In this document: positions 1-9,061 of the stretch, one piece after another
How the letters are laid out: every line of letters begins with the position of its first letter
Position numbering within the stretch: the first letter of the stretch is position 1
Origin: Cryobacterium sp. Y57
GTDB lineage: Bacteria > Actinomycetota > Actinomycetes > Actinomycetales > Microbacteriaceae
Direction: 5' to 3'
Assembly (NCBI RefSeq): GCF_002929505.1
Contig: NZ_PJJL01000063.1
Span: 1-57,364, forward strand
Length of the DNA stretch: 57,364 nt
Program-made: the position numbers and the translations under genes
The notes under the pieces: model-generated
Seen by the model: the letters and a program-made list of their open reading frames with translations, nothing else
What the model was told of the DNA's origin: nothing
Database searches by the model: none

Positions 1-272
1 CCAATTTCATCACCTTCCATAATGGTTGGTGGCCCTATTTTCAGTTGGCGTTCTTGGCCCTATTTTCAGTCGGCGTTAACAGGCCGGCCTCTTCGAGCGC
101 GCGGTATGCGCGCGCCGCTGACGGCGAGAACGATGAGTCCGAGATGCTGACCGGGACAGGTCCGGTTTCCGGCGTGGGATCAGGTGCTCAGACTGACGAG
201 AGCTGGAGTCCGATCACGGAGCAACGGCGTTCAATGTCCGAGGTAGCTTGACCCCACGAACGGCATCCCAGT
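1..272. other. Gene-poor left edge with insertion-sequence-like debris
   Basis: No convincing gene is visible. The stretch carries the 25-bp direct repeat listed separately and, on the minus strand from about 204 down to 40, a short open frame. That frame ends in an alanine/arginine-rich segment (SAARAYRALEEAGLLTP) resembling the C-terminal winged helix of Fic-family or regulator proteins. It has a stop just upstream and no start, so if it is real it is a remnant. Together with the repeat this suggests a mobile element end next to a decayed gene. Inference, low confidence. Confidence 0.3.
30..79. repeat. 25-bp direct repeat, possible insertion-sequence end
   Basis: Two adjacent copies of a 25-bp unit (TGGCCCTATTTTCAGT followed by TGGCG or CGGCG) lie at 30-54 and 55-79 and differ at only a few positions. 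Multiple short direct repeats near the tips are typical of some insertion sequences, IS21-like elements among them. No transposase is inside the window, so the element would have to extend to the left or be a remnant. Assignment to a family is a guess. Confidence 0.45.
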
Positions 273-869
273 TCAGCGCGGGTCAGGGTGAGGTGGTAGG
301 TAATCCCGGACAGTTTTCGCTTGGTCCTGGGTGTGGCAGGCAAGCTGCCCGTTCAGGCATACCGCGCTGTCGAGGAGCTTCTTTTTCATCGTGTAATTGG
401 TCAGCGGCACGCCGCCTCTCACCGGGTGCTGTTCTGCCTCGACGGTGAACCCGTGGCGCTCGAAGAAGGGGCGGGCTGTGATGCTGACGTCGGCTGTCAG
501 TTCTGTCACCTGCACCGAGCGCGCGTGGGTCTCCACGTGTCTGATCAGTTGGCGTGCAACCCCGCGTCGCTGAAATTGGGGCGTGACGAACAGCATGTCG
601 ATATACCCCGCAGAGTTCACATCAGAAAAGCCGGCTGGTGCACCATCCACGGTCGCCACGTAACTGTTCCGCTCCAGCATCGACGCATGCCAGGTGGAAA
701 GATCTCGCGCTCCTGGCCGAGCCCACGCTTGAATCTGCTCCGGCGAGTAGTCGGCGGCAGCGGTCTCGGTTACCGCAGCAAGGAATATTGCCACGGTGTT
801 TGCGGCATCCGCTTGACCGTAGGGCCGGATGACAACGGGATGCGTATCGGTGCTCTTGTTCAATTTCAC
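273..869 (-). CDS. GNAT family N-acetyltransferase
   Basis: Predicted acetyl-CoA-dependent N-acetyltransferase, 198 residues. The acetyl-CoA binding motif A is visible as QRRGVARQLI at about residues 98-107 (Q-x-x-G-x-A), preceded by the beta-strand YIDMLFVTP and followed by the family's typical FFERHGF segment. The substrate cannot be told. The start is a GTG with only a weak ribosome site. The last ~35 residues, after MKKKLL where GNAT domains normally end, look like read-through into non-coding sequence, so the original stop may be lost. It stands alone between a repeat-bearing left edge and a tRNA, a plausible acquired position. Confidence 0.8.
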   Translation of the reverse strand: MKLNKSTDTHPVVIRPYGQADAANTVAIFLAAVTETAAADYSPEQIQAWARPGARDLSTWHASMLERNSYVATVDGAPAGFSDVNSAGYIDMLFVTPQFQRRGVARQLIRHVETHARSVQVTELTADVSITARPFFERHGFTVEAEQHPVRGGVPLTNYTMKKKLLDSAVCLNGQLACHTQDQAKTVRDYLPPHPDPR

Positions 870-1056
870 ATCACCAGCATCTCACCGTGCCGGGCCTGGC
901 CTCGCGGCACTTACGGTGCCCCGGAAGACGAACGGTTAGCGCACGTCGAGACGTGAGCCGAATACCGGTCGAACATTTACTGTTGCAGCGTGATCATCCT
1001 CTTAGCTTGAGGCATCTATTGCACAGTTAAAAACGTGATCAGCGTGGATATATTCG

Positions 1057-1133
1057 TGGTGCCCCCACTGGGACTTGAACCCAGACTGTGACGATTTTAA
1101 GTCGTCTGCCTCTGCCAATTGGGCTATGGGGGC
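1057..1133 (-). tRNA. tRNA with UAA anticodon (tRNA-Leu), CCA encoded
   Basis: The minus strand folds as a full cloverleaf: acceptor GCCCCCA paired with TGGGGGC, anticodon stem GACGA/TCGTC with loop CTTAAAA (anticodon TAA), five-base variable region ACAGT, T-arm CTGGG-TTCAAGT-CCCAG, discriminator A and encoded CCA. Anticodon UAA reads the leucine codon UUA. The variable region is short (type I), whereas bacterial tRNA-Leu is normally type II with a long variable arm. The structure is certain; the leucine identity follows from the anticodon alone. Confidence 0.9.
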
Positions 1134-1167
1134 ATGCCCGATGACGGGCGGATACAGCGCGGGTGCC

Positions 1168-1190
1168 GTCGGGCGATGCTCTCGCCCGAC
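1168..1190 (-). terminator. Hairpin after ndh
   Basis: A perfect 9-bp stem (GTCGGGCGA / TCGCCCGAC) with a 5-base loop lies 18 bases past the ndh stop codon. There is no clear U-run, which is common for actinobacterial terminators. It separates ndh from the tRNA gene read in the same direction. Confidence 0.55.
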
Positions 1191-1207
1191 AGTACCCAGC
1201 GAAAAAC

Positions 1208-2692
1208 CTACTTCGTAGCGGATGCCTGAGCGGCCGCCTTCTGCCCGACGGTTGCCTGCTTTGTGGGAGCTGCAGCGTCTGCTGCAGCAGCCTTGACCGT
1301 GGGCTTGCGCGGCGCACGGGGCGCGCGCGGAGCCGTCGGCGCCTTGGCGGCCGGCGCTTCGGCCGGTGCCGGTGGCTTCGGACGCGAAGCAAACTCTTCG
1401 AACACTGCGCGCGGGTTCTCGGTGGCGCTAAGCGAGACAATATCGCGACCGAGGAACACGTTGTTGCTCCAGCCCCAGACGACGCGCAGCTTGCGCTCCC
1501 AGCTCGGCATGGCCAGGCCGTGGTAGCCGCGGTGGGCGAACCAGGCTGGCAGTCCGGTGATGGCGAGGTTGCCGCTCTGGAACACGCCCACACCGACGCC
1601 GAGACCGGCGACGGCACCCAGGTTTTTGTGCAGGTACTGCACGGGCTCTTCGCCGCGCAGCACGGCAACCAGGTTCTTGGCGAGCAGCTTGCCCTGGCGC
1701 ACAGCGTGCTGGGCGTTGGGTACGCAGTTGCCGCCCACGCCGCCACCGCTCAGGTCAGGAACGCTGCTCACGTCACCGGCGCCCCAGGCGTCAGCGATGA
1801 TGTCATCTTCGGTTCCGACGCGCAGGTCGGCGCGAACCCGCAGGCGACCGCGCTCCTCGATGGGCAGGTCGGTGTGACGCACGATCGTGGGGTTGGCCAT
1901 GACACCGGCAGTCCAGACGATGAGGTCGGTCTCGAAGGTCTCTCCGGTGGAGAGTTCGATCTTGCCGTCGACCGCGCTGGTCAGCTGGGTGTCGAGGTGA
2001 ATCTCCGCGCCGCGGCCGGCTAGGTTGTCGATGACCCACAGGCTCGTCTTGAGCGAAACTTCGGGCATGATGCGGGCCATGGCTTCGATGAGGTGAAAGT
2101 TGGTCTCTTCGAAGCTGATCTCCGGGTACAGGGTGAGCAGCGAGGTGGCGAAGGAACGCAGCTCGGCAAACACCTCGATCCCGGCGAAACCGCCACCGAC
2201 AACGACGAACGTCAACAGGCGTTCACGCTCGGGGCCGGCTGGCAGTGCGGCAGCGCGGTCGAAGTTGGTCAGCACACGGTCGCGAATAGCGACGGCCTCT
2301 TCGATGGTCTTGAGGCCGATGGCCTGGTCGGCGATGCCGGGAATGGGGAACGTACGCGACACCGCGCCGGCGGTGACTACAACGATGTCGTACGCAAACT
2401 CGTACGGCTCGCCGATGGGCGGCGTGATCGTGGCGGTTTTCTCCGCATGGTTGACGTAGGAAACCTTGGCAGAGACGACGTTGGTCTTTTTGAGGTGACG
2501 ACGGTGAGACACGACCGCGTGGCGGGGCTCGATAGATCCGGCAGCGACCTCCGGAAGGAAGGGCTGGTACGTCATGTACGGCAGCGGGTCAACGATGGTG
2601 ACCTCGGCTTCGCCGGATCGCAGCCATTTCTCGAGCTTCCATGCCGTGTAAAACCCGGCGTAGCCGCCACCAACAATGAGAATTTTGGGCAC
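1208..2692 (-). CDS. ndh: Type II NADH dehydrogenase (NAD(P)/FAD-dependent oxidoreductase)
   Basis: Single-subunit, non-proton-pumping NADH:quinone oxidoreductase that feeds electrons from NADH to menaquinone at the inner face of the membrane. Residues 2-14 hold the FAD-binding KILIVGGGYAG motif; a second Rossmann motif VVVGGGFAGIE near residue 165 binds NADH; WGAGDVSSVPD is the late FAD contact typical of the family. I chose the GTG at 2692 because AGGAGG precedes it by 10 bases and the product then begins right at the Rossmann fold (494 residues). The last ~65 residues are an unusual Ala/Pro/Lys/Arg-rich basic tail. It lies 25 bases after the S8 peptidase gene, probably in the same transcript. 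Confidence 0.93.
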   Translation of the reverse strand: MPKILIVGGGYAGFYTAWKLEKWLRSGEAEVTIVDPLPYMTYQPFLPEVAAGSIEPRHAVVSHRRHLKKTNVVSAKVSYVNHAEKTATITPPIGEPYEFAYDIVVVTAGAVSRTFPIPGIADQAIGLKTIEEAVAIRDRVLTNFDRAAALPAGPERERLLTFVVVGGGFAGIEVFAELRSFATSLLTLYPEISFEETNFHLIEAMARIMPEVSLKTSLWVIDNLAGRGAEIHLDTQLTSAVDGKIELSTGETFETDLIVWTAGVMANPTIVRHTDLPIEERGRLRVRADLRVGTEDDIIADAWGAGDVSSVPDLSGGGVGGNCVPNAQHAVRQGKLLAKNLVAVLRGEEPVQYLHKNLGAVAGLGVGVGVFQSGNLAITGLPAWFAHRGYHGLAMPSWERKLRVVWGWSNNVFLGRDIVSLSATENPRAVFEEFASRPKPPAPAEAPAAKAPTAPRAPRAPRKPTVKAAAADAAAPTKQATVGQKAAAQASATK

Positions 2693-2717
2693 GATGAGAA
2701 AGCCTCCTACATGATTA

Positions 2718-4076
2718 TTATTGTGCGAAATCTTTGGGGTTGCGCCGAATCCGCTTGATGTGCCGAGTGGCCCCAATGCCTAACAGCATTACTAGGATAC
2801 CAAACACCACGAGTACAGCGAGCGGCAGACTGATATAAGTCAAGGTCAGTTGGTTCGGAAGCCAGGCCGTGAGCACATTTTGCACGGGCAGAGGCGGGTC
2901 CTCGTGCGCGACTACCGGAGCCTCAGCGACCGGAACTTCGGTGGGAACCACCTCGATTTCGGCACGACGGTGCAGTGTGATCCACTCGGTCAGTAGTGCG
3001 CTCGGGGTAGCCCCGGTCGCCGGAGCGACATACCGGGTCACGGCGGCGGCAGCGTCGATCAGGCCATTGCCGTAGATCGGACTCGGAACGGACTGCCCGT
3101 TGGCGTTCGCGGTCGCGATGACACGGTTCATGACGCCCGCCGCATCGAGATTTGGATAGGCTGCTCGCACGAGGGCGACCAGCCCGGACACGATCGGCGC
3201 GGCCGCGCTGGTTCCGTCCCACTGAACGTAGCTGGAATCGGGCATAACGCCGACCAGTTTTTCACTCGGAGCGGCGATGGCGATGGTGATGCCCTGCGAG
3301 GACGCATCGAAGCTCGCCGTTTTGTTGCGGTCGACACCCGCCACGGTCAGAACGCCGGGGATCGTCGCGGGAGCACCGACCTCGGTGGTGCCGCTCCCCC
3401 GGTTTCCGGCCGCGGCCACCACGACGACATCGTTGTCAAAGGCGTAAAGAAAGGCCTCATCCCAGCTCTCCGGCCAATACAGCGTGTTCCGGGTGAGTGA
3501 CATATTGATGACGTCGGCGCCGTTGTCCACAGCCCAGCGGATGCCCTGCGCGATCTGGTCATCGTTGCTCACTGCGGAACGGGTACTGCCGAACCCCACC
3601 GACACCGCCAGAATGGATGCTTCCGGGGCCACTCCGATGAGGCCCGTGCCGTCACCGGTGCCGCGACCGGCCAGCAGCGAGGCCACCAGGGTGCCATGCT
3701 CGCCGTCATCGTCGTCACCGGCGACCGGGGTTTGGCCGTTTGGGGAGCCGAGACCGGAGACATCCGTTCCCCCGGTCACAACGCCGTTCAGCTCGGGGAC
3801 GCTGCCGTTGACCCCGGAGTCGATGACGGCCACGGTGACGCCAGCGCCCCGCGTGGTCTTCCAGGCTTCGGTGAATCCGTAATCGTTCAGCCAGTACTGC
3901 AGGTCACGAATCTGGTCGGCATGCGCGGCGGGTGCGTCGAGCACGACGGAACCCGCGACAGTGCCGCCGAAGAGCGCTGCGGTGAGGGCGACTGCGACGC
4001 CCGCGCTGACTCGACGCCCACCGGCCCGGCGCCTGCCGGTCCGACACTTACTGATTCGTCGCGCAGTCGGAGTCAC
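2718..4076 (-). CDS. S8 (subtilisin/mycosin-like) serine peptidase, membrane-anchored
   Basis: Secreted, membrane-tethered subtilisin-family protease of 452 residues. A signal peptide (about 1-53, ending AHA), catalytic Asp86 in VIDSG, His127 in GEHGT, oxyanion Asn215 in AAAGN and Ser290 in GTSAAAP are all present. A C-terminal membrane helix near 418-438 is followed by basic residues. This is the mycosin layout, with the protease domain outside and a C-terminal anchor. Mycosins normally serve type VII secretion, but no ESX genes are near, so the substrate is unknown. The GTG start overlaps the DUF501 stop as GTGA, suggesting translational coupling in the ftsB operon. Confidence 0.9.
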   Translation of the reverse strand: MTPTARRISKCRTGRRRAGGRRVSAGVAVALTAALFGGTVAGSVVLDAPAAHADQIRDLQYWLNDYGFTEAWKTTRGAGVTVAVIDSGVNGSVPELNGVVTGGTDVSGLGSPNGQTPVAGDDDDGEHGTLVASLLAGRGTGDGTGLIGVAPEASILAVSVGFGSTRSAVSNDDQIAQGIRWAVDNGADVINMSLTRNTLYWPESWDEAFLYAFDNDVVVVAAAGNRGSGTTEVGAPATIPGVLTVAGVDRNKTASFDASSQGITIAIAAPSEKLVGVMPDSSYVQWDGTSAAAPIVSGLVALVRAAYPNLDAAGVMNRVIATANANGQSVPSPIYGNGLIDAAAAVTRYVAPATGATPSALLTEWITLHRRAEIEVVPTEVPVAEAPVVAHEDPPLPVQNVLTAWLPNQLTLTYISLPLAVLVVFGILVMLLGIGATRHIKRIRRNPKDFAQ

Positions 4077-4615
4077 TCCGGAACCGTCCTGCCTGTCGCG
4101 GCTGCGGCGGAGTAGTCCAGGCAGACACAGACCGTCGGCGACCAGGCCGCACGCGCCAGCGCGAGGTCACCGATGGGATTTACGCCGGGTCCGGCGGCCA
4201 GGGAGTGCGCGGCGAGGGCGTGCAGGCATTTGACCCGACTCGGCATGCCACCGGAGGAGATCCCAGCGATCTCCGGCACGGCGCCGAGCTGCTCGCGGTC
4301 GAACAGAAAACTCTCGTGAGCGGCTTGGTATGCGGCGCGCACCTCGTCATCGTCGGCGAGCAGATCGTTGTATTCGTTCATGACCTGGGTCGCTTCGAGC
4401 GAGGAGATCGCTGCCGTCGCGGCCGGGTGGCACAGGTAGTACAGGGTAGGAAACGGAGTACCGTCGGCCAGCCGCGGGGCGGTGGCGACCACGGTCGGCG
4501 CGCCGCAGACGCAGCGCGCAGCGATGCCGACCACGTTGCGGGCAGGGCGACCGAGCTGGGCCGAAACAAGATCGATGTCGGCTGGAGAGAACGGATCGAA
4601 CGGCGGCCGGGTCAC
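4073..4615 (-). CDS. DUF501 family protein
   Basis: A conserved actinobacterial protein of unknown function, usually encoded between ftsB and an exopolyphosphatase gene. Family hallmarks are visible: QLGRPARNVVGIAARC near the N-terminus, then TPFPTLYYLCHP, GISSGGMPSRVKCLHALAAH and AAGPGVNPIGD; the cysteines and histidine in these blocks are typically conserved. An open frame continues upstream inside ftsB, but I chose the GTG at 4615 because it overlaps the ftsB stop as GTGA and starts where family similarity begins (180 residues). Its own stop overlaps the next gene in the same manner. Confidence 0.9.
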   Translation of the reverse strand: MTRPPFDPFSPADIDLVSAQLGRPARNVVGIAARCVCGAPTVVATAPRLADGTPFPTLYYLCHPAATAAISSLEATQVMNEYNDLLADDDEVRAAYQAAHESFLFDREQLGAVPEIAGISSGGMPSRVKCLHALAAHSLAAGPGVNPIGDLALARAAWSPTVCVCLDYSAAAATGRTVPE

Positions 4616-5130
4616 GGAGCCACCGGCTGTGGGGCGTCCGTCGCTGGTGGCGCTGGTGCTGCGGCTTGCGGAGCGAGGCCGGCTGTCATAGTGGAGGCGA
4701 ACAAGGAACCCAGCCAATCAATTGTGGTGCTTTGAATATTGGTGCTGACCGGGCTCGTATCCGCTTCAAGCGGAGCGACGGCCGGCAGATCGTTGATGAC
4801 GAGAAAACTGATGTCGCCGGGCAGCACGTACGACAACCGCTCGCGTGCCTGCGTCGTGACGTAGGTGCGGTCGTTCCAGCGCTCTCGCTGGCTTGTGAGC
4901 CGATCGACCTCGGCTTTCTGGTCGGCCACAGCGGCACTGAGCTGGCTGATCTGCTGCCGCTGCTCGGCGTAGGTGCGCAGGCTCGGCGCGAGCACCACGA
5001 CGGCGAGGATCAGCACGACCATCATCACGAGCGAAAATCCGGAGAAGCGGATGCTGCGCAGCCAGCCACCGGCGGGGGTTTCGGCCTCTGGAGTAACGGG
5101 TTGCCGTAGGGCCGGTCGTTTCTGATCCAT
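4612..5130 (-). CDS. ftsB: FtsB/DivIC-family septum formation initiator
   Basis: Small bitopic cell-division protein, 172 residues. A cytoplasmic N-terminus is followed by one membrane helix (about 31-49) and an extracytoplasmic coiled coil (about 52-88), then the conserved RERLSYVLPGDISFLV segment. In known divisomes FtsB/DivIC binds FtsL and FtsQ/DivIB and helps activate septal wall synthesis. The C-terminal ~45 residues are Pro/Ala-rich and variable, as in other actinobacteria. GGAG lies just upstream of the ATG. The position directly after eno is the usual actinobacterial order. Confidence 0.92.
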   Translation of the reverse strand: MDQKRPALRQPVTPEAETPAGGWLRSIRFSGFSLVMMVVLILAVVVLAPSLRTYAEQRQQISQLSAAVADQKAEVDRLTSQRERWNDRTYVTTQARERLSYVLPGDISFLVINDLPAVAPLEADTSPVSTNIQSTTIDWLGSLFASTMTAGLAPQAAAPAPPATDAPQPVAP

Positions 5131-5189
5131 GACAACTCCTTACGCTGGCGATGAACGTGCTGGTGAAAACGGTAGCAAGTGTGGCTGTG

Positions 5190-5225
5190 GGCCCCCGGCC
5201 AGCCGAAAAACGGTGGTCGGGAGCC
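5190..5225. terminator. Imperfect GC-rich hairpin between eno and ftsB
   Basis: A long imperfect stem (GGCCCCCGGCCAGCC with GGTGGTCGGGAGCC) closes a loop containing five A residues on the plus strand, read as U residues in the minus-strand transcript. It lies just past the eno stop and could attenuate read-through into ftsB. No U-tract follows. Confidence 0.35.
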
Positions 5226-5246
5226 CGCAGGCTAAGTCGAGCGGTG

Positions 5247-6620
<1,374 letters not shown>

Positions 6621-6668
6621 TCAGTCTAACCAAACGCATCGGCCGATCCGCTGAAGCGGCGTCAGGCG

Positions 6669-7922
6669 TCAGGCGCCGAGCGGCTTGAAGTCGAGGTCGA
6701 CAGCGGCCTGCGTGTCAGCGGTCACGAACGCGAAGCGTCCGTAACCGGCCTCCCCGGCTCGGTCGAGCAGGGCCTTGAGGTTCTTGGTGCGGCGTTCCAG
6801 ACGCACCCGCAATCCCCCGGCGATGAGGTCACGCTTGAACGCGACCAGACGGGCCGAATCGGCGTCTTTCTCGTAAACGAGTACGACGGCATGCTGAGCG
6901 GATGCGGCATCCGCCTGCAGCAGGTCGACGATGCGTTCAAAACCGATCGAGAATCCGCAGGCGGGTACGTCGGTGCCGAGGAATCGGCCGATCATGCCGT
7001 CGTAGCGGCCGCCGCCACCGAGGGAATAAGCCAGGTCGGGGTGGGAAATCTCGAAGATGGTGCCGGTGTAATATCCCATGCCACGCACCAGGGTCGGGTC
7101 GAAGACCAGGTCGACGCCGGGAAGGGCTGCGCGCAGGTTCGTGAGGTCAGCGAACGCCGTAGTGTCAAGCCACTTCGGGGCGCTGTCGCCGAGGGACCAG
7201 CCACCGGATCCGAGTTCGGTGAGCAGCGTGGCCAGGTCGGGGGCGTCGATGCCGAGGGTGCCCAGTTCGGTGGCGACGCCGTCGACGCCGATCTTGTCGA
7301 GCTTGTCGATCACGATCAAGGCCCGTTCGGTCAGTTCAGCAGCGACATTCCAATAGGCGAGCAGGGCGCTGAGGATGCGCCGGTCATTGATGCGAATGGA
7401 GCACCCGTCGAGGCCGAGCTGGTCGAGCGTCGCGGCCGTGGCGGTGATCAGTTCGATCTCGGCGAGCGGGCCGGCCTCGCCGATGATGTCGATATCGCAC
7501 TGCATGAACTGGCGGTAGCGCCCCTTCTGCGGGCGCTCGGCCCGCCAGACCGGGGCGATCTGGATCGACCTGAACACGGCGGGCAGTGCGGCGCGGTGGG
7601 TGGCGTAGAACCGGGCGAGCGGAACAGTGAGGTCAAAGCGCAGTCCGAGGTCGGCCAGGGACAAGAGGTCATTTTGCTCGGCTGCAGCCGCCACATCCGC
7701 TGGGCTGAGGCCGCGCTTCAGCACCGCGAAGGCAAGCTTCTCGTTGTCGCCGCCGAGCCCTGCGTGCAGCCGGTCGGAGTCTTCCATGACCGGGGTTTCA
7801 ATCTCGTCGAAGCCATGCGCCCGAAAACTGTCGCGGATGATGCCGAGAGAACGCTCGCGCACGGCCTTATCGGCGGGGAGAAAATCGCGCATGCCGCGCG
7901 GCGGGGTTACTGCAATAGCCAT
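6669..7922 (-). CDS. hisS: Histidine-tRNA ligase
   Basis: Class II aminoacyl-tRNA synthetase charging tRNA-His; 417 residues, normal length. Class II motif 2 is seen around FRSIQIAPVWRAERPQKG, the histidine-specific motif as LVRGMGYYTGTIFE, and motif 3 with SIGFERI, preceded by GGGGRYDGMIG. The C-terminal ~90 residues form the anticodon-binding domain. The N-terminus MAIAVTPPRGMRDFLP is standard. It is divergent from the ABC transporter pair on its right. Confidence 0.97.
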   Translation of the reverse strand: MAIAVTPPRGMRDFLPADKAVRERSLGIIRDSFRAHGFDEIETPVMEDSDRLHAGLGGDNEKLAFAVLKRGLSPADVAAAAEQNDLLSLADLGLRFDLTVPLARFYATHRAALPAVFRSIQIAPVWRAERPQKGRYRQFMQCDIDIIGEAGPLAEIELITATAATLDQLGLDGCSIRINDRRILSALLAYWNVAAELTERALIVIDKLDKIGVDGVATELGTLGIDAPDLATLLTELGSGGWSLGDSAPKWLDTTAFADLTNLRAALPGVDLVFDPTLVRGMGYYTGTIFEISHPDLAYSLGGGGRYDGMIGRFLGTDVPACGFSIGFERIVDLLQADAASAQHAVVLVYEKDADSARLVAFKRDLIAGGLRVRLERRTKNLKALLDRAGEAGYGRFAFVTADTQAAVDLDFKPLGA

Positions 7923-8011
7923 GGGGTAATTCTCTCAGGTGCTGTCGACGCGATTCACCGTCCACCCCCGAACGGGAGTGCACCCTAGACTCGGGGGAAA
8001 CAAGCGGGGGT

Positions 8012-9061
8012 GTGTCGATGTCGGTGACGACAGTTTTCGGGCCTGGCGGGTCTGACCGGCTTGGCGGGCCTGACGGCCCGAACGGGATCGTGCCGAGCGG
8101 CATCGCGGTGACCGGGGTCAGTCGATCGTTTGGCAGCGTGCCCGCACTGCTCGATGCCACGTTGACCGTTCCGGCCGGGTCGGTCACCGCCCTGATCGGG
8201 CCGAACGGCTCGGGCAAAACCACGCTGCTGCTCATGCTCGCCACGCTGCTCACCCCCGATACGGGCAGCATCCGCATCAACGGTCACGACCCGGTCACCG
8301 AACCGGAGCGGGTGCGCGCGCTCATGGGCTGGATGCCCGACACCCTCGGCTCATGGCCGAGCCTGAGCGCCCGGGCGGCGCTTGTGACCACGGGCCGCAT
8401 GTACCGCATGACCGGCGAACAGGCCGCCGTGCGCGCCGACGCGCTGATCGCGCTGACCGACCTCGGTGACTTCGCCGACCGGCCATCGCGGGTGCTGTCG
8501 CGCGGCCAGAAACAACGCCTGAGCCTGGCCCGGGCGCTCGTGCACTCCCCCGGAGTCCTGCTGCTCGACGAGCCGGCCTCCGGCCTCGACCCTGCAGCCC
8601 GTGCTTCGCTGCGCCAGCTGCTGCGCCGCCTGGCCGGCGAGGGCGCCGCGATTCTCGTGTCCAGCCACGTACTCGCCGAGCTCGACGAGATGGCAGATGC
8701 CGCGGTGTACCTCGCCGACGGGCGCACGGCCAGCCCGGAACAGGTGGCCGCGGCGGGCGCGAGTGCCAGAGCCTGGCGCATCCGCTCCCTCGATGAGTCA
8801 GCGTTGGAACGTGCGCTGGCTACGCCTGGCGTGGTCGGCGCCCTCGTACAGGTTCTCGGCGTGGACCAGCTCGGCACCCTCGTACAGGTCGAAAATGAAG
8901 CTTCCGCAGCCGCCCTACTGCATAATTTGGTGCTGAGCGGGGTTCCGGTGTGCGATTTCGGGCCGGCCGTCGGCAACGTCGAACACACTTTTCTCGACCT
9001 CACGCGGGACAGACCGGCGCGACATAGTTCTGTCGTCGTCAACCCGGAGGTCACGCCATGA
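8012..9061 (+). CDS. ABC transporter ATP-binding protein
   Basis: ATPase subunit of a two-gene ABC system, 349 residues. Walker A (GPNGSGKTT), the signature LSRGQKQRLSLARA and Walker B (VLLLDEPASGLD) are in order within the first ~210 residues, followed by the switch histidine in VSSHVLAELDE. The remaining ~130 residues form a C-terminal accessory domain as in CcmA/NatA-type exporters. The GTG at 8012 or the ATG at 8018 could be the start. It overlaps the permease gene by ATGA. No substrate-binding protein is nearby, so export is more likely than import; the substrate is unknown. Confidence 0.93.
   Translation: MSMSVTTVFGPGGSDRLGGPDGPNGIVPSGIAVTGVSRSFGSVPALLDATLTVPAGSVTALIGPNGSGKTTLLLMLATLLTPDTGSIRINGHDPVTEPERVRALMGWMPDTLGSWPSLSARAALVTTGRMYRMTGEQAAVRADALIALTDLGDFADRPSRVLSRGQKQRLSLARALVHSPGVLLLDEPASGLDPAARASLRQLLRRLAGEGAAILVSSHVLAELDEMADAAVYLADGRTASPEQVAAAGASARAWRIRSLDESALERALATPGVVGALVQVLGVDQLGTLVQVENEASAAALLHNLVLSGVPVCDFGPAVGNVEHTFLDLTRDRPARHSSVVVNPEVTP

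Noticed and set aside
2718..4076. Type VII (ESX) secretion locus
   Set aside because: Only a mycosin-like protease is present; no EccC ATPase, EsxA/B or other components are near.
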